A stretch of DNA of 64,000 bases from Spirochaetaceae bacterium. Lineage in GTDB: Bacteria > Spirochaetota > Spirochaetia > DSM-27196 > SKKC01. The notes below the pieces were generated by a model. The model was not told where the DNA came from and searched no databases. It was given only the letters and a program-made list of their open reading frames with translations. The stretch spans positions 1 to 64,000 of the forward strand of contig RECN01000102.1 of NCBI GenBank assembly GCA_007694005.1, written 5' to 3'. Positions 7,609 to 15,043 of this stretch are shown piece after piece. Each line of letters starts with the position of its first letter. Position 1 is the stretch's first letter. A program made the translations under genes and the position numbers.

Positions 7609-9005
7609 ACGCTCTCTACTCCCTGTGTTTCGCGCCAGGCTTCCACCTCGTTGTGCGACCTCAATTCGGCTACCCGCAGCCCCGACTGCGGAGAGTCAGC
7701 CGCACAGGCGAAGGCCTGCTCAAGCGCCTGGTCGAGTATCTGTACGATACCGGCGTTTTCGGCCCGCTCCAGTACGTTATCCTGTTCACGCGGGTCACGG
7801 TCAAGGTCGTACAGCTCGTCGTTTCCTCTGCCGTGCCGCCGGATCAGCTTGTGCGTTCGCGAACGGATCATGCGGAGATCTCCGTACTCGCCAGCCTGAA
7901 ACTCCTTCCAGGACGGGGGAGCTCCACCGCCGACCAGCATCGCTACGGCGCTTCGGCCCGGAAAGACGCGATCTCCGGGCGGAGTAGCTCCGGCGAGCTC
8001 ACACAGGGTCTGAAAGAGGTCTGTGTGGTCCATAAACTCGGCCCGAACCTGACCCGACGCCAGACCACGCCAGCCGGAGAAGATCATGGGGATGCGGATC
8101 GACTCTTCGAGCATGTTCAGAGGTCGCGTGGCGTTTCCTTTCCCGAACAGGCCATGGTGTCCGGCGTTCAGTCCATGATCTGAAGTATACACGATCAGCG
8201 TATTCTCGAGTTCCCCGCGCTGCTCGAGCGAGTCCACCAGACGTCCGACCGATTCGTCGATCTCGCTTACCGCGGCGTAGTACTGAGCCTGGAGCTCGCG
8301 CCGATCCGGCTGCCGGGCGTAGCGACCTTCGCCGGCCAGCGAACCGGCGTCATAGTGCTCGCCTGCCGGGATGTCTTCAAAGGTGCTTAGCCGGTACGCG
8401 TCGACGAGACGTTCAGGATGATGTTCGTAGGGAGAATGTGTTGCCACCGGACCGACGAAGGCAAAGAAGGGCCTCCGATCGGGATCATCGGTCTCGAGAA
8501 ACCGCAACGCAGCCCGCGTCGTCGTATCGGTCTGATATCCCCACTCTTCGTGAACAGAGCCGTTATGATCGTAGCGTTGCAGCCCCGCGTGCGGACCGGT
8601 ACGCCGCCCGATGCAGAACCAGTCTTCGAATCCGGAGCGCGGTGTCTCGGGCATTCCGCAATGCCATTTACCGAAGAAACCACAGCGGTACCCGGCCTGT
8701 GCGAGGATCTCCCCGAGGAAGACTTCACCTTCGAGCCAGGGTGGGTCACGATACGCTCCGCTTCCGAGATAGTCATGCATACCGTGCTGCGACGGATACC
8801 GTCCGGTCCAGAAACACGCCCGTGCGGGCGAGCACACCGGGGTCACCGTCATTGCGTTCGCCATGCGAACACCGCGTTCTGCAAGCCAGTCGATTGTCGG
8901 ACTGCGTATTTCACGGTTCCCGTAGCAGCCGGATGCCCATTGGGCGTGATCGTCCGCCATTATGACGAGAACGTTCGGCCGCGATCGGGAGTCTGCTCCT
9001 GCCAC
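7605..9005 (-). CDS. Sulfatase (formylglycine-dependent, Cys-type)
   Basis: This 466-residue protein is an arylsulfatase-family hydrolase. The core CSPAR (C58-R62), which becomes formylglycine, is followed by WTGRYPSQHG as in active sulfatases. Metal ligands D18-D19 sit in the N-terminal strand, and the TSDHG motif (near residue 290) supplies the second half of the calcium site. There is no signal peptide, so it is predicted cytoplasmic, which is unusual for polysaccharide sulfatases and argues for a small or imported substrate. The start is GTG, directly after the stop of the preceding gene with no gap. Maturation needs a formylglycine-generating enzyme, which is not in the window. Confidence 0.9.
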   Translation of the reverse strand: MAGADSRSRPNVLVIMADDHAQWASGCYGNREIRSPTIDWLAERGVRMANAMTVTPVCSPARACFWTGRYPSQHGMHDYLGSGAYRDPPWLEGEVFLGEILAQAGYRCGFFGKWHCGMPETPRSGFEDWFCIGRRTGPHAGLQRYDHNGSVHEEWGYQTDTTTRAALRFLETDDPDRRPFFAFVGPVATHSPYEHHPERLVDAYRLSTFEDIPAGEHYDAGSLAGEGRYARQPDRRELQAQYYAAVSEIDESVGRLVDSLEQRGELENTLIVYTSDHGLNAGHHGLFGKGNATRPLNMLEESIRIPMIFSGWRGLASGQVRAEFMDHTDLFQTLCELAGATPPGDRVFPGRSAVAMLVGGGAPPSWKEFQAGEYGDLRMIRSRTHKLIRRHGRGNDELYDLDRDPREQDNVLERAENAGIVQILDQALEQAFACAADSPQSGLRVAELRSHNEVEAWRETQGVESV

Positions 9006-9596
9006 CTATCGTCTGCGCCTCATGAACATATGGACGAGCGACAGAACGATCCCGAGCATACCGGATCTGCGTCCGTAGCGCCGTCGGCCGAAACCGCGGC
9101 CGACTCTGATGCCATTCGGGCCAATTCTGACCCCGCCGCGACCCATGCGGCCACGGGCCGCGCGTCTGGCCATAGAGCCCATGCCGACTGCTGCGAACAT
9201 ACCGCCGGCGCCAGTGAAGCCGCCAAACGCGGATTCACCAGAGCCTGGCGTTCGTTCGCCTTCCGCTTCGGCGGTTTCGGGCAGCTCTTCGCGCTCGAAC
9301 GAGTACCGCTGTTTCCAGGAGAAATCTCCGCGAAGCGCTTCGTCAAAGACCCGCGCGACTTCGGCGTTGGGCATGGAATCTGCCGTGCAGGTATACATGC
9401 CCGTCGCATCCGCATACTGGAACCAGAGTTTACCGTATTCACCGGTCGTCTGCAGAATGTCACCACCCGGGATTGTAAGGATACAGTGTTCGAGATCCTG
9501 ACCAACCCGTTCAACAATAGACCGTACATCGTCTTCACTCGGCTGACGAATCGTCGGACCGGAAGAAGGCTCAATAGCGTAGGTCTGATCGCTCAT
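9006..9596 (-). CDS. Unknown protein with Gly/Arg-rich linker and C-terminal hydrophobic helix
   Basis: This 196-residue protein is not recognised. Residues 1-105 look like a small folded domain, predicted alpha/beta from the alternation of hydrophobic residues. Residues 106-170 are very rich in Gly, Met and Arg. A short hydrophobic helix near 176-190 is flanked by Arg runs, giving a possible tail anchor. The ribosome-binding site AGGAGG lies 6 nt before ATG. It sits 34 bp after the flavoprotein gene and abuts the sulfatase, so it belongs to the same transcript. The codon pattern and strong ribosome-binding site make it a real gene. Confidence 0.65.
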   Translation of the reverse strand: MSDQTYAIEPSSGPTIRQPSEDDVRSIVERVGQDLEHCILTIPGGDILQTTGEYGKLWFQYADATGMYTCTADSMPNAEVARVFDEALRGDFSWKQRYSFEREELPETAEAEGERTPGSGESAFGGFTGAGGMFAAVGMGSMARRAARGRMGRGGVRIGPNGIRVGRGFGRRRYGRRSGMLGIVLSLVHMFMRRRR

Positions 9597-9630
9597 GGAA
9601 CACCTCCTGGGGCTCTATTGTCCCACGGCT

Positions 9631-10491
9631 TCAATCGTAGAGCAACGTTGACCAGCGATGACTCTGTATAAGTTCCTGCTTTTTCTGCTGCCAGGCTTCT
9701 TCCGAACCAGCCATGCCCGAGATCACCGCGTCGAGTTTCTTCTCGAGCGATGAAAGACCGGCGACATAAATGTAGGTCTTCGGATCCTCTATGAGTGACC
9801 AGACTTCCTTCGCGTTTTCCTTGATCGCTGTTTCGATATCCGGTTCGGAGTCCAGGTGTGGCCTGCTGCTGAGCGCTTCGAAAGCCTTGAAGGTCTCCTG
9901 ATCGTAATAATTGGCAAGGTCGTTCTTCTTGTCGTTCATGTAGAGCAGCTCCATACCGGTGCGGGCTCCGTAGAACAGCCTGACCTGGCCCTTCCATTCC
10001 TTCTTTTCGCCGTAAATATGCTTCATGAAGGCCCGGAACGGCGCAATACCCGTACCGACACCAATCATGAGAATATTGCAGGTGTTATCGCGCGGTGCCT
10101 GAAACTGCCGTCCGTAGGGACCCGCGATCCTGATCTCGTCGCCGGGACCCCGGTCGCAGAGAAAGTTCGACGCAACTCCAGGGTACCGTTCTCCGGAAAT
10201 CTCGTCGATGTAGAAACACCGGCGCACCGCAATCGCGATTTCGGCAAGATCATCGTTTTCGCCTTCCCGGGCATTCGCAATCGAATAGAGCCGGAAATGG
10301 TTTTCGTTCCCGAAGTCTTTCGGCGCCGGAGCGAGCACGCCAATGCTCTGCCCCTCGACATAGCTGAAGGTCGCATCGGGTATGTTCAGTACGATATGAC
10401 GCACTTCTTCCGCGCCGGGCGGGGTAATGCGTTCGCTGGTCTTTACCGTTGCTACATATGGATGACTGATATCGTATTCTGTTGTTTTCAT
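9631..10491 (-). CDS. Plant-type ferredoxin-NADP(+) reductase-like flavoprotein
   Basis: This 286-residue protein has the FNR fold. The FAD-binding strand carries RLYSIAN (near 87-93), with the downstream loop GVASNFLCD. The nucleotide-binding domain starts with GVGTGIAPFRAFM (near 143-155), and a YVAGL strand precedes the C-terminus. Such enzymes pass electrons between reduced ferredoxin or flavodoxin and NADP(H). Placed at the end of the rnf/pyruvate:ferredoxin oxidoreductase operon, it would be a second outlet for reduced ferredoxin, making NADPH while Rnf makes NADH. That role is inference from context. It overlaps the Cys-rich gene by ATGA and has a GGAGA ribosome-binding site. Confidence 0.85.
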   Translation of the reverse strand: MKTTEYDISHPYVATVKTSERITPPGAEEVRHIVLNIPDATFSYVEGQSIGVLAPAPKDFGNENHFRLYSIANAREGENDDLAEIAIAVRRCFYIDEISGERYPGVASNFLCDRGPGDEIRIAGPYGRQFQAPRDNTCNILMIGVGTGIAPFRAFMKHIYGEKKEWKGQVRLFYGARTGMELLYMNDKKNDLANYYDQETFKAFEALSSRPHLDSEPDIETAIKENAKEVWSLIEDPKTYIYVAGLSSLEKKLDAVISGMAGSEEAWQQKKQELIQSHRWSTLLYD

Positions 10492-10685
10492 GTGTGTTCT
10501 CCTCTATCCCTGTCGTTTGATGTGTCACAGCTGCACGCCATCCCACAGCCCATGCACTCCCGTGCAGGACCGTACTCCGGATGCCGTGCGGCGTATTGTC
10601 GGTACCAGTGCTGCACTCCTACCCAACCGAGTAGTACGGCGAGTATCAGTCCGGTTCCTATCGCGTAATGTGTTAAAAAATCCAT
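10488..10685 (-). CDS. Small Cys-rich membrane protein of the rnf operon
   Basis: This 65-residue protein has one N-terminal membrane helix (about 5-25). Near residues 44-53 there is a compact cysteine cluster, CMGCGMACSC, followed by a charged tail. It starts 1 bp after rnfA and overlaps the flavoprotein by ATGA, so it is embedded in the operon. The layout (single helix plus Cys cluster) resembles NqrM, the small DUF539 protein needed to mature the Rnf relative Na+-NQR. A metal-delivery or maturation role in the Rnf complex is a plausible inference, not shown by sequence alone. Confidence 0.6.
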   Translation of the reverse strand: MDFLTHYAIGTGLILAVLLGWVGVQHWYRQYAARHPEYGPARECMGCGMACSCDTSNDRDRGEHT

Positions 10686-10686
10686 G

Positions 10687-11268
10687 TCAGCTCCCGAGGC
10701 CTGCGAAGCCCATAAAGGTCAGTGAAAGGAGCCCGGCGAGCATGAATGAGATGGCTGCGGCGGTCGCCGAATCCGGCAGGTTCGCAAGCTGTAACTTCTC
10801 CCGAAGTCCGGCCATGAGTGTCAGCGCGAGTGTGAACCCGGCGCCTGCACCGAGACTGTAAATCAGGCTCTGCCCGAAGCTGTAATCGTTAAAGGTCTGA
10901 AACAGGGCCATGCCGAGAATTGCACAATTGGTCGTTATCAGAGGCAGATAGATCCCGAGCATGCGGAAGAGCGTCGGGCTGAATTTCTTGATGATCATTT
11001 CAACGAGCTGCACCGCCGACGCGATTACCGCGATGTAACTGATCAGTCGCAGGTACTCGATGCCGAAGCGAACAAGCACGGTGTTTATCGCGTAGGCACA
11101 GACCGACGCGACGAACATGACCACTATGACAGCTATGCCCATTGGAACCGCAGTCTCCAGCTTCTGCGAGACACCGACAAAGGGACAGAGTCCGAGAAAC
11201 AGTGCGAGGACAAAGTTATTGATAAGAAACGCGTTTAAGAAAATGAACGAGAGTGAGTCAGGCTGCAT
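10687..11268 (-). CDS. rnfA: Rnf complex membrane subunit RnfA
   Basis: This 193-residue, six-helix membrane protein belongs to the RnfA/NqrE family. It shows the conserved early helix NNFVLALFLGLCPFVGVS (about 16-33) with its buried cysteine, and the second half-repeat with TTNCAILG (about 104-111), whose cysteine pairs with the first to hold the intramembrane iron centre. Rnf couples electron flow from ferredoxin to NAD+ with ion export. A strong AGGAGGGG ribosome-binding site precedes ATG, and the gene overlaps rnfE by 11 bp. Length is normal for the family. Confidence 0.95.
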   Translation of the reverse strand: MQPDSLSFIFLNAFLINNFVLALFLGLCPFVGVSQKLETAVPMGIAVIVVMFVASVCAYAINTVLVRFGIEYLRLISYIAVIASAVQLVEMIIKKFSPTLFRMLGIYLPLITTNCAILGMALFQTFNDYSFGQSLIYSLGAGAGFTLALTLMAGLREKLQLANLPDSATAAAISFMLAGLLSLTFMGFAGLGS

Positions 11269-11917
11269 GTGCCCCTCCTGCTATGTGTCCGGTGTTCGCA
11301 GCCCGGCGGCGCTCGATGTACGAAAAGAGCAGCAGCCAGAGCGACAGGACGATAAAACCACCTGGCGGTAGAATGAAAATGGCCCAGGTCTGAAAACTTG
11401 CCCCGAAGAGCGACACTCCAAAAAACGTGCCGAAGCCGAGTATTTCGCGTATCGATCCGACCATGAACAGCGCGAGCGTGAAGCCGGCTCCGGTACCGAG
11501 TGCGTTTACCATAGCCTTCGGAAGCCGGTTCTTTGATGCGTGTGCCTCGCAGCGTCCAAGAATCATGCAGTTTACGACTATGAGCTGAATGAATGCACCG
11601 AGTGCGTTGTACAGCTCGAGACTGATCGCATGAATCGCGTAGTCGACCACCGTCACAAAGGTCGCAATAATGATGATGTACGAGGCTATGCGCACCTGTT
11701 TCGGAATCGCGTTGCGCAGAAGCGAAATCAGAAACGTAGAACCAAGCAGCACGAAGGCACTCGCGAGACCCATCGCAAGCGAGTTTACCGCCGTGTTGCT
11801 GACCGCCAGGGACGGACAGAGACCGAGCAGGGTAATGAAGACCGGGTTCTCGCGCCAGACCCCCGAGGTGAGGTTATCGAAGCGCGGCGTGTCTCCACCG
11901 TTTGATACAGGTGCCAT
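11258..11917 (-). CDS. rnfE: Rnf complex membrane subunit RnfE
   Basis: This 219-residue protein is the RnfE/NqrD homologue, evolutionarily paired with RnfA by internal pseudo-symmetry. Motifs include FITLLGLCPSLAVSN (about 27-41) and VNCMILGRCEAHA (about 113-125), each with the conserved cysteine that ligates the shared iron centre. Six membrane helices are predicted. Its ATG overlaps the rnfG stop (TGATG). Confidence 0.95.
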   Translation of the reverse strand: MAPVSNGGDTPRFDNLTSGVWRENPVFITLLGLCPSLAVSNTAVNSLAMGLASAFVLLGSTFLISLLRNAIPKQVRIASYIIIIATFVTVVDYAIHAISLELYNALGAFIQLIVVNCMILGRCEAHASKNRLPKAMVNALGTGAGFTLALFMVGSIREILGFGTFFGVSLFGASFQTWAIFILPPGGFIVLSLWLLLFSYIERRRAANTGHIAGGAHAA

Positions 11918-12597
11918 CAGTTTCTCTCCTCAGTCAACAGCTGCGCGTGCTCGCGTATCACCGGAATCATGCGAGACGCGCTTTCCCGCAGAGCCCGACC
12001 GACGGCCTGCGAACTGACTGTCGCACCGGCTATCCCGTCTATCTCCCAGGGTTCGGCCCCCTCGCCGGGACCGACGGTCCGAATCGGGTTTGCCAGATCG
12101 GTACCCGCGTCGTTCAACCGGACGTCAAGACACTCAAAATTGGCGAGGAAAGCCGGATCGCTTCCGATTTTTTCTCCGAGTCCCGGCGTTTCTGAACTCT
12201 GCAGCACCGTAAAGCCGATGATGCACTCATCTTCCAGGGAATACCCGTACAGGACCCGGACGTTGTCTGCGTAGCCGCGGGCAGAGCCCTCCATGGCCAC
12301 GCCGATGAGATCGCCGTCTTCGTCGTAGCCAGCGTACACGTTGGCGCGATCACCTTCGTCGTCGGACAGCGCTGAGAGGGAATCTCCCTCCACGAGGAAG
12401 TTTGCCCGTTCAACTGCTCCGGGCAGCACTTCGAACACGGCGCGTTCGAGCGCCAGCCGGTGATTCCGTGCTATCGGTTCGAGCGTAATCTGATAGGCAA
12501 ACACCACAGTCACCCCTGACAGCATTGCGATCAGGGCAAGAGTGAGAACGAGACGGATCGGTGAGGGCATCGGTGGTGGTGTCGGTTGCTGACTCAT
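11917..12597 (-). CDS. rnfG: Rnf complex FMN-binding subunit RnfG
   Basis: Starting at the ATG at 12597 (GGAGGG at good distance; the GTG three codons earlier lies too close to it), the protein is 226 residues. A single N-terminal helix (about 14-35) anchors a soluble FMN domain on the outer face of the inner membrane. The covalent flavinylation motif appears as AGATVSS (near 194-200), where family members carry an S/D-GAT core and FMN attaches to Thr. The attaching enzyme ApbE is not in the window. One base separates it from rnfD. Confidence 0.92.
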   Translation of the reverse strand: MSQQPTPPPMPSPIRLVLTLALIAMLSGVTVVFAYQITLEPIARNHRLALERAVFEVLPGAVERANFLVEGDSLSALSDDEGDRANVYAGYDEDGDLIGVAMEGSARGYADNVRVLYGYSLEDECIIGFTVLQSSETPGLGEKIGSDPAFLANFECLDVRLNDAGTDLANPIRTVGPGEGAEPWEIDGIAGATVSSQAVGRALRESASRMIPVIREHAQLLTEERN

Positions 12598-12598
12598 G

Positions 12599-13672
12599 CT
12601 ATGCACCCTCCTTTGCCTGTTTTCGACTCTTGCGAACCGCGCCGTAGGTCTTCGGTTGCGTGACCCGACTGATCAGCGGCGAAGCAGCGTTTCCAAGCAG
12701 TATCGCGTACATGACTCCCTCCGGCAGTCCGCCGAACAGGCGTATGACAACGACCATTATTCCTATGAATATCCCGTACACCCAGACCCCGAGTCGCGTC
12801 TCCGGACTGCTGACCATGTCGGTAGCCATGAACACGGCACCGAGCATGAGGCTTCCTGCGCCGAGCATAAAGATCGGGTCGGGATACTGTGACGGATTGA
12901 TCAGATGGAACAGCCATGAAAAGAGTGCGGCCGTCACAAGTATGCTGAAGGTGATCCGCCAGTTCATCATCTTTCTGACAGCCAGATACAGCCCGCAGAC
13001 CAGAATCAGAACAGCCGCCGTCTCTCCGGTAGACCCGGCAATCGTGCCGAACAGGAGCTGAGACGCCTCGGTGCCTATCTGCTCGGATTTCATGAGCTGT
13101 AGCGGTGTAGCGCCGGTCCAGCCGTCGGGGGCGACGTTTGACAGCCAGCCCTGAAGACTTCCCGGTTCCAGGAAAGGAATCGTGAGGCTCGTTGGAATGA
13201 ACTCGACGAAGCGCCCTGGAAGTTGAGCCGGGGTCCAGGTTGTCATAGGCAGCGTAAAGGCCACCTGTGAAAACGCGCGTCCCACGAGGGCCGGGTTAAA
13301 GACGTTGTACCCGAGTCCGCCGAAAAAAATCTTGCCGAGCGCGACGGATATGAAGCTGGTTACCGCAGCCATCCACAGCGGAAGCGCCGGAGGGAGGATC
13401 AGGGCTACGAGTATGCCAGTGATTACGACACTCCAGTCTCCGACGGTCGTCGGCTTCTTTACGAGCACACAGTAGACATGCTCGGTCAGAACGGCGACAC
13501 CCGTACAGACGACGATCAGCGCCAGCGCGCTGAGACCAAAGTTCCACACGGCGAAGGCACAGATCGGCAGAAGCGCGTAGACGACATTTCGCATAATGAC
13601 GTCTACGGTCTTCGGACTGCGAAGATGCGGAGACGTTCTCAGTTCGATTGATGCTGCTGCTGCCTGACTCAT
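12599..13672 (-). CDS. rnfD: Rnf complex membrane subunit RnfD
   Basis: The open frame reaches 13771, but the ATG at 13672 is chosen: it overlaps the rnfC stop by ATGA, and translation from it begins with the family-typical soluble start (SPHLRSP). The 357-residue protein has about nine membrane helices and the second covalent FMN site, TGATPLQL (near residue 186). RnfD and RnfG carry the membrane flavins that link the ferredoxin and NADH ends of the complex. Confidence 0.93.
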   Translation of the reverse strand: MSQAAAASIELRTSPHLRSPKTVDVIMRNVVYALLPICAFAVWNFGLSALALIVVCTGVAVLTEHVYCVLVKKPTTVGDWSVVITGILVALILPPALPLWMAAVTSFISVALGKIFFGGLGYNVFNPALVGRAFSQVAFTLPMTTWTPAQLPGRFVEFIPTSLTIPFLEPGSLQGWLSNVAPDGWTGATPLQLMKSEQIGTEASQLLFGTIAGSTGETAAVLILVCGLYLAVRKMMNWRITFSILVTAALFSWLFHLINPSQYPDPIFMLGAGSLMLGAVFMATDMVSSPETRLGVWVYGIFIGIMVVVIRLFGGLPEGVMYAILLGNAASPLISRVTQPKTYGAVRKSRKQAKEGA

Positions 13673-15036
13673 GGTGCTGCCGCCTTCATTTCCCGGTTCA
13701 TCTTCTTGGATACCCGGAAGTACTGCACCAGCGGTATTCCTGCCGGACAGACGTAACTGCAGCAGCCGCATTCAAAGCAGTCAAAGAGATGATACTTGTC
13801 CATTTCGAGGTACATGCGCTTCGCAGCAAGTTTGCCGAGCTGGGCGGGGTTCAGATGCATGGGACACGCATCGACACAGCTGCCGCAGGATATGCAGGGA
13901 AAGCGTTCGGAGAGCGTGTTTTCTTCGAACTGCTGCGGGGTCAGAACCAGAAACCCGCCACAACCCTTGGTAATCGGAACATCAAGGGACGAAACCGTGT
14001 CACCCATCATCGGGCCACCGGTAATGAGATGCTTCGCACTCCCCTCGTACCCGAGCTTTTTCATGATAAAGCGCAACGGCGTGCCTATCGGCACGATGTA
14101 ATTGCCCGGTTTGTCGACGCCGGGGCCGGTGATCGTGACTACCCGCTCAATGACGCCCTGCCCTTTGGGCAGGAGCTGACCGAGTTCTACCGTTGTCGCG
14201 ACGTTGAATACGGCAAGACCAACCGAAGACGGATACTGCCCCGACGGTATTTCCCGATTGACGAGCGCTTTCGCGAGCATCTTCTCGGCACCCTGCGGAT
14301 ATTTCGTCCGGACGACCTGCACGGTAATGGTTCCGTCTGCCGGGAGTACCTTCCGTATCGCCTCGGCGGACTCAATCTTGTTGTCCTCGGTGCCGATGAT
14401 TGCACGCGGTGCGCCGAGGATTTTCATGAGTATCTTCGTGCCTTCAACCAGATCAGCTGCCTGATCGATCATGAGTCGCTGGTCTGTGGTCAGGTAGGGC
14501 TCGCACTCGCAGCCGTTAATAAGTACGGTGTCGATCACGTGCCCTTCGGGCGGCGACAGTTTTACGTGGGTCGGAAAGGCCGCGCCTCCAAGCCCGACAA
14601 GACCCGAGTCCTGCACAGCCTGTATCAGCTCCTGCTTCGACATGGCCTCAATGTCCCGGTCCTGTCCGTAGAGAACTTCCTGTGTCTCGCCCGGATAGAC
14701 CTGTATGACCATCGCCTCTTTTCTCGGACCCTTGGAGGTCGGCACCAGATCGATACGCTTTACGACCCCGGTCGCGGGTGCGTGCAGAGGCGCAGAAACG
14801 AAGCCGTCGGCGCGCGCAATAGGCTCCCCGCGAACGACCTCCTGGCCGGGTTTGACCAGGGGGACAGCCGGCTTGCCCGCGTGCTGCGAAAGCAGCACGT
14901 AGAGCTCGCTCGGAAAGGGAAGCCGTTCGATAGGCTTGTGTTCGGTGTAGTGCTTGTTCTCGGCCGGGTGTATCCCCTGGGAAAAACTCTTACGGAAGAT
15001 ACTCAACGGCCGGAACGTATGTGCGGTGCTGCTCAT
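13669..15036 (-). CDS. rnfC: Rnf complex NADH-side subunit RnfC
   Basis: This 455-residue soluble subunit has a biotinyl/lipoyl-like N-terminal fold, a flavin/NADH-binding region with GLVGLGGAAFPTHVKL (about 155-170), and two C-terminal [4Fe-4S] motifs: CISCGSCVDACP (near 375) and CFECGCCSYVCP (near 414). It docks on the membrane subunits and exchanges electrons with NAD(H). This is the short form of RnfC; there is no long Ala/Lys-rich C-terminal repeat as in gammaproteobacteria. It follows the pyruvate oxidoreductase gene by 7 bp. Confidence 0.94.
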   Translation of the reverse strand: MSSTAHTFRPLSIFRKSFSQGIHPAENKHYTEHKPIERLPFPSELYVLLSQHAGKPAVPLVKPGQEVVRGEPIARADGFVSAPLHAPATGVVKRIDLVPTSKGPRKEAMVIQVYPGETQEVLYGQDRDIEAMSKQELIQAVQDSGLVGLGGAAFPTHVKLSPPEGHVIDTVLINGCECEPYLTTDQRLMIDQAADLVEGTKILMKILGAPRAIIGTEDNKIESAEAIRKVLPADGTITVQVVRTKYPQGAEKMLAKALVNREIPSGQYPSSVGLAVFNVATTVELGQLLPKGQGVIERVVTITGPGVDKPGNYIVPIGTPLRFIMKKLGYEGSAKHLITGGPMMGDTVSSLDVPITKGCGGFLVLTPQQFEENTLSERFPCISCGSCVDACPMHLNPAQLGKLAAKRMYLEMDKYHLFDCFECGCCSYVCPAGIPLVQYFRVSKKMNREMKAAAP

Positions 15037-15043
15037 TGTAATC

